Assembly: GCA_963829995.1 (NCBI GenBank)
Contig: CAWHKW010000024.1
Span: forward strand, 51,461 to 115,460
Direction: 5' to 3'
Length of the DNA stretch: 64,000 nucleotides
Source: JACCZX01 sp963829995
GTDB taxonomy: Bacteria > Pseudomonadota > Gammaproteobacteria > Burkholderiales > Burkholderiaceae_F
This document shows positions 37,369-46,109 of the stretch, piece after piece; positions within the stretch are counted from its first letter, which is position 1, and each line of letters starts with the position of its first letter. The translations under genes were made by a program, and so were the position numbers. The notes under the pieces are model-generated. The model was given only the letters and a program-made list of their open reading frames with translations. It searched no databases and was not told the origin of the DNA.

Positions 37369-39183
37369 GTGGTAAGCCGGCGAGACTTGCTGACTGCCGG
37401 CGCGGCGATTACGGCCGCACCACCATCGCGTCTTGGTCATGCGCAGGCCCCCGCGCTCAAAACCCTGCGCGTTTGCTTCCAAACGGCCGAAACCGGCTTC
37501 GACCCGGCACAGACGCAGGACTATTTCTCAAATCAGATCATCAGCCACATCTTCGACGCTCCGCTGCGCTATGACTTTCTCGCGCGGCCGGTCAAGTTGA
37601 TTCCGAACACCGCCGCATCAATGCCGCAGGTTTCCGAGGATTTTCGAACGTTCACCGTTCGGCTGGCTCCCGGTATCTTTTTCCAGGACGACGCGGCGTT
37701 CGGGGGCAAACAGCGCGAACTGATCGCGGCCGACTACGTGTACTCGATCAAGCGCGTCTTCGATCCGCGCTGGAAAAGCCAGGTGCTGTTTATCCTCGAA
37801 GCGGCCAAGATTTCCGGCCTCGATCGACTGCGGCAGCGCGCGTTGAAGGACAAGCAGCCGTTCAACTACACGGAGCAGATCGATGGCCTTAAGGTACTCG
37901 ATCGGTACACGTTTCAGATTCGCCTCGAGGAGCCCAACCCGCGCTTTGCCTACACGCTGTCTCTGGCCAACCCGCTCGGCGCGGTTGCGCGTGAGGTCGT
38001 TGAGGCCTACGGCGATCAGATCATGGCGCACCCGGTGGGCACCGGGCCGTTCCGCCTTGCGCAGTGGAAGCGGTCATCGCGCATCGTGCTCGAACGCAAT
38101 CCCACGTACCGACAGGAAATCTACGACTTCGCCCCGCCCGATAGCACCGGAGTGTTGGCGCGCGACGTGGAAAAATTGCGCGGGCGACGCGTGCCGCTGG
38201 TCGACCGTGTCGAGGTCACGATCATCGAGGAAGCGCAGCCACGCTGGCTGTCGTTCGACCAGGGGGCGCTCGATCACCTGCTGGTGCCGATCGAATACGG
38301 AACACTGGTGGCTCCGAACGGGAAGCTGGCGCCGAACCTCGCGCGGCGCGGGGTGCGTCTTGATGTGACGCCGATGGCCGACCTCGCGATGAGCTACTTC
38401 AACATGGAACATCCGGTCGTCGGCGGCTACACGCCGGAGAAGGTCGCACTGCGGCGCGCGATTAGTCTGGGCTTTGACGCAACCGACTTCATAAAGCAGG
38501 TTTACAGAGGCAATGCGGTGCCGGCACAGTCGCCGATAGTGCCCGGCACGTTCGGTTACGAGTCGCATTGGCGCACCGCCATGTCGGAGTACAGCCCGGC
38601 CAAGGCGAAGGCGCTGCTAGATACCTATGGCTATGTCGATCGCAACGGCGACGGCTGGCGCGAGCAGCCCGACGGATCGGCGCTGGTAATCGAGAAAGCA
38701 TCGGCGACATCGGAGATCGAGCGGCGCATATGCGAGCAATGGCGCCGCTACATGACGGCAATCGGCATCAAGATGGAGTTCCGCTTCGCGCAGTGGCCCG
38801 AGTTGTTGAAACAGTCGCTGGCCGGGACGTTGATGATGTGGAATTTTGCCTGGCAGGCCACCGAGCGCGACAGTGATCTGTTCTTTGCGCTGTCTTACGG
38901 GCCAAACAAGGCCTCGGCCAACGACGCACGCTTCGAGCTTAAGGCGTACGACAGGCTGTACGAGCGCCAGCGTGTGCTGCCCGACGGTCCAGAGCGGTTG
39001 ACCGCCATGCACGAAGCAACGCGGTTACTGGTTGCGTACATGCCGTACAAGTTTCACCTGCATCGAATTCAACAGGATCTCGCGCAGCCGTGGCTGATCG
39101 GTTATCGGCGGCACCCATTTACGACGCGCGCATGGGCGTATCTGGATGTTGACAACGACGCTCAAGAGCGCCCCCAGGCCTGA
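37369..39183 (+). CDS. Peptide-type substrate-binding protein 6 of 6, Tat signal
   Basis: 604 residues, GTG start at 37369, nine bases after member 5. The N-terminus MVSRRDLLTAGAAITAAPPS is twin-arginine type. It keeps AETGFDPAQ and the DRNGDGWREQPDG loop but is the most divergent member, with a shorter central region (LSFDQGALDHLLVPIEYG instead of LAFLNAEHD-type sequence). One base after its stop comes the start of the hydrolase gene, so the operon continues. Confidence 0.93.
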   Translation: MVSRRDLLTAGAAITAAPPSRLGHAQAPALKTLRVCFQTAETGFDPAQTQDYFSNQIISHIFDAPLRYDFLARPVKLIPNTAASMPQVSEDFRTFTVRLAPGIFFQDDAAFGGKQRELIAADYVYSIKRVFDPRWKSQVLFILEAAKISGLDRLRQRALKDKQPFNYTEQIDGLKVLDRYTFQIRLEEPNPRFAYTLSLANPLGAVAREVVEAYGDQIMAHPVGTGPFRLAQWKRSSRIVLERNPTYRQEIYDFAPPDSTGVLARDVEKLRGRRVPLVDRVEVTIIEEAQPRWLSFDQGALDHLLVPIEYGTLVAPNGKLAPNLARRGVRLDVTPMADLAMSYFNMEHPVVGGYTPEKVALRRAISLGFDATDFIKQVYRGNAVPAQSPIVPGTFGYESHWRTAMSEYSPAKAKALLDTYGYVDRNGDGWREQPDGSALVIEKASATSEIERRICEQWRRYMTAIGIKMEFRFAQWPELLKQSLAGTLMMWNFAWQATERDSDLFFALSYGPNKASANDARFELKAYDRLYERQRVLPDGPERLTAMHEATRLLVAYMPYKFHLHRIQQDLAQPWLIGYRRHPFTTRAWAYLDVDNDAQERPQA

Positions 39184-39184
39184 C

Positions 39185-40183
39185 ATGCTCGGCCGCATTC
39201 TTCGCATCTCGTCGCTACTCACCATCGCGCTCGCGACGGTGCTGACTGTGTGGTTCGTTGATCTCGGACTTGCACCGTGGCTCGCCATCGCGATCGGCTT
39301 GCTGCTGCCGTTTGCCATTCACGCGTTGCCCCTCGGTGTCGAGTTCATAACCGGTGCGTTGATCGACCGGCGCCCGACTTCACGGCTCGGTCCGGTTGAC
39401 GCGGTGCGCCTATGGTTGGTCGAGTCATGGCGGTCGTTCGTCGTCTTCAACATCGACCAGCCGTGGCGTGCAAATTTTGCGGAGCGACCGATCGTGAGCG
39501 ACCCCGCGCGTCCGGCCGTGCTGCTGGTCCACGGGTACATGTGCAATCGTGCATCCTGGCGGCGCTGGGTTCTTGAAGGCTTGCCAAGCGGCTGGAACGT
39601 CGCGACGATCAGTCTGGAACCCGTGTACGCCCCGGTCGAAGAGTATGCAGAATCGTTGCAGATCGCCGTTCAGAAGTTGCGCGCAAGCAGTGGCGCAGAG
39701 CGTGTCACGCTGGTCTGCCACAGCATGGGCGGGCTCGCTGCACGCGCCTATTTGCGTGCGAAGGGGCACGGTGCAGTCGCGCGCGTCATCACGATCGACA
39801 CTCCGCACCACGGCACGGTCTTCGCCCGCTTTGCGCACGGAAAAAACTCGCGCCAGATGCGGCCGGCATGCGACTACGTGCTACGGCTGGCCGAGGAAGA
39901 GGAAGCGGTCGAGTTCATTTGCTTCGCGAGTCAGCACGACAACCTGGTCGTGCCGCGCGATTCACAAGTGCTTGACTGCGCCGAGGCGGTTTGGTTTGAG
40001 AAGATTGGGCACTTGGCGATGACGGCGAGCGATGAAGTACTGGCGAGGCTGATACAGGTGGTCCAGCGGCCTAGAAGTGAATCCCTCGCATCAGATTGGC
40101 ATAAGCAATCTGATCCGCCGTCGCCTTCGTCTTCTCCCCTTCCTTCGCCCCTTTCGACGCATCCGAGTCCGGGAACATCCTGA
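39185..40183 (+). CDS. Alpha/beta hydrolase, lipase-like, membrane anchored
   Basis: 332 residues from ATG 39185. Two N-terminal hydrophobic segments (about residues 7-26 and 29-52) are followed by an alpha/beta hydrolase domain: oxyanion region LLVHGYMCN, nucleophile elbow VCHSMGG (family GxSxG with Cys in the first position), TIDTPHHGT and a C-terminal KIGHLAM that supplies the histidine. Relatives are annotated as triacylglycerol lipases or permease-like esterases; substrate unknown. The last 35 residues are low complexity and lie antisense to the convergent reductase gene (overlap 40071-40183), so they may be an accidental extension. Confidence 0.82.
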   Translation: MLGRILRISSLLTIALATVLTVWFVDLGLAPWLAIAIGLLLPFAIHALPLGVEFITGALIDRRPTSRLGPVDAVRLWLVESWRSFVVFNIDQPWRANFAERPIVSDPARPAVLLVHGYMCNRASWRRWVLEGLPSGWNVATISLEPVYAPVEEYAESLQIAVQKLRASSGAERVTLVCHSMGGLAARAYLRAKGHGAVARVITIDTPHHGTVFARFAHGKNSRQMRPACDYVLRLAEEEEAVEFICFASQHDNLVVPRDSQVLDCAEAVWFEKIGHLAMTASDEVLARLIQVVQRPRSESLASDWHKQSDPPSPSSSPLPSPLSTHPSPGTS

Positions 40184-42089
40184 ACGTCGTGTTCATCACG
40201 ATCTGCGCGACTCTCGGCGCCAGCGCGTGCAGCACCTGGCCAAAAACGCCAAGGCGCGTTGCAATTCGCACTGGCTTGTAGACGATCGCCTGCACGATCA
40301 AGTCGGCGGCCTCTTCCGGCGACAGCGTAGGTACGTTTTGGTAGATCTTCGTCGGCGCGATCATCGGCGTGCGCACCAGTGGCATGTTGATCGTCGTGAA
40401 CGTCACGCCCACGTCAAGGTATTCGGAAGCCGCGCAGCGCGCCCACGCGTCAAGCGCCGCCTTGGACGCGACGTAGGCTGAAAACCGCGGTGCATTGGTC
40501 AGCACGCCGATCGACGAGATGTTGACCACGTGACCCTTGCGCTTGGCGGCCATGCCCGGCAGCAAGCCCATCGTCACGCGCAGGCACCCGAAGTAATTCA
40601 GCTGCATCGTGCGCTCGAAATCGTGGAAGCGCTCCTTGCTCGACTCGATACCGCGCCGGATCGAGCGGCCGGCGTTGTTGATCAACACGTCGACTCCGCC
40701 GTAGTTTTCGATCAGCCACGCGACCATCGTGTCGCAACTTTCAAGGCTGGCGAGATCCGCCGAGAATGTGACGACCTGGCCGCCTTTGGTGGCGTCACCA
40801 TCCTTTGCTTTCAGCGCGGTGTCGATCTCCTTCTTCGCAGCGTCGAGCTTCTCCTGCTCGCGCCCGACAATCACCGTAATCGCTCCGGCCTGCGCAAGCT
40901 TGTGGGCGGCTGCCAGCCCGATGCCCGACGAGCCGCCGGTGACGAGCACCACTTTGCCTTGCACTTGACCCTTTAGCGTGCGATCGATAAACAAATCGGG
41001 ATCGAGATTGCGTTCCCAGTAATCCCACAGCCGATACGCGTAATCCTCCAGCCGCGGCACGTAGATGCCGCTGCCCTTCAGCGCGGCCGTGGTATCCCGT
41101 GCGTCGAAACGCGTCGGATAGTTGACGAAAGTGATGATGTCGTCGGGCAGACCGAGATCCTTCATCACCGCATTGCGAATGCGGCGTACCGGTGTCAGTG
41201 CGAGCAGCCCTTTCTTGACGCTGCTCGGCACGAATCCGAGCAAGGCCGCGTTGATGCGCAGTGAAAACTTCGGCGCGTGCGCGGCGCGCGCAAAGATGTT
41301 CAGAACGTCGCCGACCCGATACGGCGTCGGATCGACAAGATGAAAGGCCTGGCCGTCCAGGCCCTTCTTGTGCGCGATGTGGTCAATCGCATCGACGACG
41401 AAATCCACTGGCACGATGTTTATGCGCCCGCCTTCGAGGCCCACCATCGGCATCCATGGCGGCAGCAATTCGCGCATCTTCTGAATCAACTTGAAGAAGT
41501 AATACGGCCCGTCGATCTTGTCCATCTCGCCGGTCTTGCTATCTCCGACGACCAGTCCGGGGCGATACACGCGCCATGGCATGCTGGCTTCAGTCCGCGC
41601 GATTTTTTCCGACTCATGTTTGGTGGCGAAGTACGGATGATCAAGGCCGTCGGCTTCCTCGAACATGTCTTCCCGAAAAACGCCTTCGTACATTCCTGCT
41701 GCCGCGATCGACGACACGTGCTGGAAAATGCCGGCGTCGATTTCATTCGCGAGTGCGACCGCGTTTTTTGTTCCTTCAACGTTGATGGCGACCTGTGATT
41801 CAGCGTCGGCTTTAAGGTCGTACACCGCAGCCAGATGGAAGAAGTGTTCCACCTTGCCTTTCAGCTTTTTTATATCGCTCTTGGAAACTCCGAGCAGCGG
41901 CGTGACCAGATCACCGACCACCGGTACCGCTCGCGCCTCGTCTGCTCCCCAAAAGTCGAGCAGGTCGGGCACCTTGTCGCGGCTTTCCGGCCTGATCAGG
42001 AAATAGACCACGGCATTGCGCCGCGCGAGCAGTTTTTTGACGAGGCGCTTGCCGATGAAGCCAGTCGCGCCAGTGACGAAGTAACTCAT
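40071..42089 (-). CDS. Fatty acyl-CoA reductase, two-SDR-domain type (alcohol forming)
   Basis: 672 residues with an extended SDR domain (TGATGFIG at residues 6-13, catalytic YFATKHESEK) and a second classical SDR domain (VTGGSSGIGLA near residue 380, catalytic YVASKAALD). Sequence and length strongly resemble, from memory, the Marinobacter fatty acyl-CoA reductase that reduces acyl-CoA to fatty alcohol for wax esters: shared stretches include DGPYYFFKLIQKMR, NIVPVDFVVDAIDHIAH and NISSIGVLTNAPRFSAYVASK. It is divergent from the phasin gene (145-bp spacer) and overlaps the hydrolase gene tail to tail. Substrate range is inferred from the family. Confidence 0.88.
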   Translation of the reverse strand: MSYFVTGATGFIGKRLVKKLLARRNAVVYFLIRPESRDKVPDLLDFWGADEARAVPVVGDLVTPLLGVSKSDIKKLKGKVEHFFHLAAVYDLKADAESQVAINVEGTKNAVALANEIDAGIFQHVSSIAAAGMYEGVFREDMFEEADGLDHPYFATKHESEKIARTEASMPWRVYRPGLVVGDSKTGEMDKIDGPYYFFKLIQKMRELLPPWMPMVGLEGGRINIVPVDFVVDAIDHIAHKKGLDGQAFHLVDPTPYRVGDVLNIFARAAHAPKFSLRINAALLGFVPSSVKKGLLALTPVRRIRNAVMKDLGLPDDIITFVNYPTRFDARDTTAALKGSGIYVPRLEDYAYRLWDYWERNLDPDLFIDRTLKGQVQGKVVLVTGGSSGIGLAAAHKLAQAGAITVIVGREQEKLDAAKKEIDTALKAKDGDATKGGQVVTFSADLASLESCDTMVAWLIENYGGVDVLINNAGRSIRRGIESSKERFHDFERTMQLNYFGCLRVTMGLLPGMAAKRKGHVVNISSIGVLTNAPRFSAYVASKAALDAWARCAASEYLDVGVTFTTINMPLVRTPMIAPTKIYQNVPTLSPEEAADLIVQAIVYKPVRIATRLGVFGQVLHALAPRVAQIVMNTTFRMFPDSDASKGAKEGEKTKATADQIAYANLMRGIHF

Positions 42090-42234
42090 CGGGTGTATCC
42101 CCAGAGCATGTTTGTTCTCAATGTGAGAGGCAGTTTAGCGCCGCACTAGAGCCGCGGTTCTACATCGGTTGTCATTCTGAAGCGCGGACGCTTCTACACT
42201 CGCACATCAAATTTTGATGACGAGGGAGCAGCGA

Positions 42235-42741
42235 ATGGTCAAGAAGCTGAAGGCGATGGCGGACAAATCACGCGGAGACAGCCAGCTCGCCGGCGCGATC
42301 AAGGAATCGGCGCAAGAAATCTGGCTGGCCGGCCTCGGCGCATTTGCCAAGGCTCAGGAAGAAGGCCAGAAAGTTTTCAAAGCGCTGGTGCGTGAAGGCG
42401 GCTCGATGCAAAAACGGACGATGAAGGCGACCGAAGACAGAGTCAGCGACGTCAGCGGCCGCGTGAACGAAGTAACGAACAAGGTCACGCAGGTAGCAGC
42501 CGGGCTTCAGAAACAAGCGACCGGTACATGGGACAAACTGGAAAGCGTATTCGAAGCCCGCGTCGAGCGCGCGCTGAACCGCCTAAGCGTTCCGACCAAT
42601 CGAGAGATCAACGCGCTGGCCAAGCGAGTTGAGGAATTGAGCAGGAACGTGGCGTCGGCAACCCGGGCGAAGCCCGTGCAAAAAGCCGCTGCGAAGCGCG
42701 CGAAGACGGCGAAGAAGGCAGCGAAAAAGGCTGCGGCCTGA
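42235..42741 (+). CDS. Phasin-like polyhydroxyalkanoate granule-associated protein
   Basis: 168 residues from ATG 42235, chosen because GAGGGAG lies seven bases upstream. The N-terminal half resembles the PhaI/PhaF phasin family (SAQEIWLAGLGAFAKAQEEGQKVFKALVREG), followed by a long helical, probably coiled-coil region. The C-terminus is an Ala/Lys-rich tail (KPVQKAAAKRAKTAKKAAKKAAA-like), as in PhaF proteins that bind DNA and granules. The stop overlaps the proposed start of the patatin gene. No PHA synthase lies in the window. Confidence 0.85.
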   Translation: MVKKLKAMADKSRGDSQLAGAIKESAQEIWLAGLGAFAKAQEEGQKVFKALVREGGSMQKRTMKATEDRVSDVSGRVNEVTNKVTQVAAGLQKQATGTWDKLESVFEARVERALNRLSVPTNREINALAKRVEELSRNVASATRAKPVQKAAAKRAKTAKKAAKKAAA

Positions 42742-43967
42742 GAACGCCGCCGCGTAGACGATCCAGTCACGCCCGCGTCGGTCTCGCACTTGCGGGCGGC
42801 GGGCCGCTGGGTGCGATTTACGAAATCGGTGCGCTCGCCGCACTCGATGAGGTGCTCGACGGAATCGACTTCAACGACGCGGATGTTTACGTCGGGGTCA
42901 GTGCGGGCAGCTTTATCGCCGCCGGCTTGGTCAACGGGTTCACGCCGCGCGCGATGTCGCGTTTGTTCGTCGAAGGCGAGCAATCGGACGCCAGGTTCGA
43001 CCCGTCGATACTGCTGCGGCCGGCCTACGCCGAGTTCGCGCAGCGGCTGGCGTCGGTACCCGCACTGCTCGCCGCGTCGCTTTGGAGCTATGCGCGCCGT
43101 GCCAGCACGCTAACGGGCGCGTTGGATCATTTGAAGCGCGCGATCCCCGCCGGCATTCTCAGCGGCCACGACGCCGAGCAATATCTACGGCGCGCCTTTT
43201 CTGCGCCCGGTTGCACAAACGACTTCCGCGAACTTCCACGCAAACTCTACGTCGTTGCGACCGATCTCGACACGGGACGGTCGGTGCCGTTTGGCGCTCC
43301 CGGATTCGATCACGTGCCGATCTCGCGCGCAGTGCAGGCGTCTGCGGCGTTGCCCGGCTTGTTCGCACCGGTCGAAATCGATGGCCGGCACTTTGTTGAC
43401 GGAGCGCTGCACAAAACGTTGCATGCGTCGGTTGCACTCGAACACGGGGTCGACTTGATGATCTGCATCAACCCGCTCGTCCCGTTCGATGCCACGCTCG
43501 ATCGCAGGCACCGGCTCGATCGCCTTGCCGACGGCGGTTTGCCGGCCGTTCTTGCGCAGACGTTTCGCGCGTTCATTCACTCAAGATTGGCCGCAGGATT
43601 GGAACGTTACAACTCGGCGTACCCGGAATCCGACATCGTGTTGTTCGAACCCGATCGCGCCGATGCCGACATGTTCTTCAGCAACCTGTTCTCGTATTCG
43701 AACCGGCGGCGCCTGGCCGAACATGCCTATCGGAAGACGCGCGCCGACTTGTGGCGGCGGCGGCACGAACTGGGGCCGTTGCTGCAACGCCATGGCGTTC
43801 AGATCCGCACTGAAGTCCTGTGCGACAGCTCGCTGACGCTGATAGCCGGCGGTAAACGGAATCATGCCGTCGGAAGCGAACGTTGGGGAGCAGCGGCTGC
43901 GCGGTCGCTTGCCCATTCGCTCGACGATCTCGAGCGGTGGATGGCGGCCCGCACGCTCTCAGCGTAG
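42738..43967 (+). CDS. Patatin-like phospholipase/esterase, probable CTG start
   Basis: Serine lipase of the patatin family with a Ser-Asp dyad: oxyanion loop AGGGPLGAIYEIGAL, nucleophile Ser55 in GVSAGS and Asp in VDGAL. The first conventional start in frame is GTG 42852, which would cut off the oxyanion loop, so translation must begin earlier. No ATG, GTG or TTG exists between the phasin stop and that loop. The CTG at 42738 overlaps the phasin stop as CTGA and gives 409 residues. An upstream frame error is the alternative. Context suggests lipid or PHA-granule metabolism. Confidence 0.78.
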   Translation: MRTPPRRRSSHARVGLALAGGGPLGAIYEIGALAALDEVLDGIDFNDADVYVGVSAGSFIAAGLVNGFTPRAMSRLFVEGEQSDARFDPSILLRPAYAEFAQRLASVPALLAASLWSYARRASTLTGALDHLKRAIPAGILSGHDAEQYLRRAFSAPGCTNDFRELPRKLYVVATDLDTGRSVPFGAPGFDHVPISRAVQASAALPGLFAPVEIDGRHFVDGALHKTLHASVALEHGVDLMICINPLVPFDATLDRRHRLDRLADGGLPAVLAQTFRAFIHSRLAAGLERYNSAYPESDIVLFEPDRADADMFFSNLFSYSNRRRLAEHAYRKTRADLWRRRHELGPLLQRHGVQIRTEVLCDSSLTLIAGGKRNHAVGSERWGAAAARSLAHSLDDLERWMAARTLSA

Positions 43968-44026
43968 CGAGCCGCGGCCCCGCCTTTGCAGTAACGAACG
44001 GCAAGTCGCCGCGCTATTCTTGTGCG

Positions 44027-44686
44027 ATGGACAGCAAGCCGCCGCGCCGCACTCGCGAACGCATTCTTGACGTCGCGCTGCGGCTTTTCAATGACTTCGG
44101 CGAACCCAACGTCAACACCACGCTGATCTCGGAGGAGATGAAGATCTCACCGGGCAATCTTTATTACCACTTCAAGAACAAAGACGACATCATCAACTGC
44201 ATCTTTCAGCAGTTCGAAAAGGAGATCGATCAGTTGCTTGCGGTTCCGACGGGCCGTGCAGCCGACGTTGAGGATGCATGGCTGTTTCTGCACCTGTTGT
44301 TCGAGCAGATCTGGAAGTACCGCTTCCTCTATCGCGATCTGAACAATCTGCTGTCGAATAACCGCACGCTCGAAATCAAGTTCAAGGAACTGCTGAACGA
44401 AAAAGTGCAAGTGGCACGCCGCCTGTGCGAAGGACTGCAAAGCGCGGGGCAGCTCACCGCGGACGCTCGCGAAATCGAGGCGCTGGCCACGAATATGGTC
44501 GTCGTGGCGACCTACTGGCTGTCGTTTTCGTATGTACTCGACCCGCGCCGCTCGAACGAGCCCGCGGTGGTCGGCGCAGCGCTGCAGCGCGGGTGCTATC
44601 AGACGATGGCGCTGACTTCGCCTTACTTGAGCGGCAACGCACGTGCACTGTTTGAAAGACTGGCCGGTGAGTATCTGGTCGACTAA
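44027..44686 (+). CDS. TetR family transcriptional regulator
   Basis: 219 residues from ATG 44027 (MDSKPPRRTRERILDVALRLFNDFG). The N-terminal helix-turn-helix ends in ISPGNLYYHFKNKDDI, a standard TetR recognition helix. The C-terminal ligand-binding part is helical (LLFEQIWKYRFLYRDLNNLLSNN). It resembles regulators near fatty acid and PHA genes, so local control of the lipid block is plausible but unproven. The frame is open upstream inside the patatin gene, which I regard as a shadow. Confidence 0.92.
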   Translation: MDSKPPRRTRERILDVALRLFNDFGEPNVNTTLISEEMKISPGNLYYHFKNKDDIINCIFQQFEKEIDQLLAVPTGRAADVEDAWLFLHLLFEQIWKYRFLYRDLNNLLSNNRTLEIKFKELLNEKVQVARRLCEGLQSAGQLTADAREIEALATNMVVVATYWLSFSYVLDPRRSNEPAVVGAALQRGCYQTMALTSPYLSGNARALFERLAGEYLVD

Positions 44687-44706
44687 CGACAACAAGGGAG
44701 GCGCCG

Positions 44707-45486
44707 ATGGCGAAGACGTGGGCTAAGTTTCCGCACGCTGACAAGAAGTTCGAATACTCGGCCGCCGCATTGAAAAAGTCATGGGACCGGCTGCATAAGG
44801 GCGACGCGGAGCCGCTCCCGAAGAGCGCCGATGTCATCGACGCGTGGGTGGCGTTTCACGCTGGGGACTTTCAAAGGGCGGCTGAGCTCGGAGAAAAAGC
44901 GGGCGCGGACGGTGCGAACGTCGCCAACAAGTCGCAAGCGATTTACGCGAACTATCTGGAAGCGAACGAGAAGAAGAAACTCGAGCTGTTCGAGGAGGTC
45001 GCAGCGCGGGCGGAGCGGCTGCAGCGCGATCAACCGAAGAACGCCAACGCTTATTACTGGCAGGCTTACGCACTGGGCCGCTATGCGCAGGGGATTTCGA
45101 TCGCCAAGGCCCTCGCGCAAGGGATCGGCGGCAAGGTCAAGGCGGCGTTGGAAACGACGATCAAGCTGGCACCAAAGCACGCCGATGCGCACATCGCATT
45201 GGGTGCGTATCACGCCGAGGTCATCGACAAGGTCGGCGCAATGATCGGCGGACTGACCTACGGCGCAAAGAAAGACGCTGCGATGAAGAACTACCAGACT
45301 GCGCTGAAACTCAATCCTGACTCGGCCATTGCGCGCATCGAGTATGCCAATGGACTGGTGATGCTGGAAGGCAATAAGGCGTTGAAGCAGGCCGAGCAGC
45401 TGTACGCGGAGGCGGCCGCGTGCGATCCGATGGATGCCATGGAGAAGCTGGACGTCGAGCAAGCCAAGGCAGAAATCGACGATTGA
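44707..45486 (+). CDS. TPR-like protein of unknown function
   Basis: 259-residue, helical, soluble protein without a signal peptide (MAKTWAKFPHADKKFEYS). Helical pairs of TPR type are visible, for example NANAYYWQAYALGRYAQ, HADAHIALGAYHAEVIDKVG and PDSAIARIEYANGLVMLEGNKALKQAEQLYAEAA. GGGAGGCGCC precedes the ATG by a normal distance. It probably acts as a scaffold; partner unknown. It follows the TetR gene by 20 bases. Confidence 0.8.
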   Translation: MAKTWAKFPHADKKFEYSAAALKKSWDRLHKGDAEPLPKSADVIDAWVAFHAGDFQRAAELGEKAGADGANVANKSQAIYANYLEANEKKKLELFEEVAARAERLQRDQPKNANAYYWQAYALGRYAQGISIAKALAQGIGGKVKAALETTIKLAPKHADAHIALGAYHAEVIDKVGAMIGGLTYGAKKDAAMKNYQTALKLNPDSAIARIEYANGLVMLEGNKALKQAEQLYAEAAACDPMDAMEKLDVEQAKAEIDD

Positions 45487-45487
45487 C

Positions 45488-46060
45488 TTAGAACCGGGAG
45501 CCCTGCTCCTTCAGAAATTCGATTTCCTCAGCCGTCGAATCGCGACCAAGAATCGAGTTGCGATGAGGAAAGCGGCCGAAGCGCTGGATCACTTCTAGGT
45601 GCTTGATCGCCCACGGGAGCGGATCAGGCAGACCTTCGCGCGCAAGTTGCTCGAACAACCGCACCGACTCCAATTGATCGTTCAAGAATTCAGAGTGCTC
45701 GAACGGCATATACGCAAACCAGCGCTCAACCGGCGCGAGCGAACGGTCGTCGTTGCGGTCAACCAGGCCTGATGCAAGCCTCAACGCCCGGCTGTCGCCC
45801 GCGAATGCGCGCGGCGTGTCGCGGTAGATGTTGCGCGTGAACTGATCCAGCACGAGGATCGAGGCAAGTACGCCGCGTGGACCCACCGCCGCCCAATCGT
45901 CGAGCCCGCCACCTAATGCCGCCTCGACTGTGCTGGCAAAGCGCTTGCGCAAGAGTTCGTCGGTCGCGTCTGACTTGGTAAACCACAGCGGCCGCGTCTT
46001 CCCAAAGTCCGGATCGCCGGGCGCTCCGAACCAGAAATCGAGAACCTCCGTAGGCTTCAT
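45488..46060 (-). CDS. DUF924 family protein
   Basis: 190 residues from ATG 46060 (MKPTEVLDFWFG). Family features are FWFGAPGDPDFGKTRPLWFTK, LDQFTRNIYRDTPRAFAGD, FAYMPFEHSEFLNDQ and RFPHRNSILGRDSTAEE. The family is TPR-like in fold but its function is unknown. The frame is open further upstream through the terminator, which is not coding. It converges with the TPR-like gene, ending one base from it. Confidence 0.9.
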   Translation of the reverse strand: MKPTEVLDFWFGAPGDPDFGKTRPLWFTKSDATDELLRKRFASTVEAALGGGLDDWAAVGPRGVLASILVLDQFTRNIYRDTPRAFAGDSRALRLASGLVDRNDDRSLAPVERWFAYMPFEHSEFLNDQLESVRLFEQLAREGLPDPLPWAIKHLEVIQRFGRFPHRNSILGRDSTAEEIEFLKEQGSRF

Positions 46061-46065
46061 GCAAT

Positions 46066-46095
46066 AAAAAGGCGCCGGGATTAGCGGCGCCTTTT
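46066..46095 (-). terminator. Rho-independent terminator, probably usable in both directions
   Basis: AAAAGGCGCCG and CGGCGCCTTTT pair around a six-base loop, flanked by A runs on one side and T runs on the other. It lies just after the phosphatase gene and before the DUF924 gene, both on the minus strand, so it should separate them. Confidence 0.85.
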
Positions 46096-46109
46096 GGTCA
46101 ATCAGCGAT

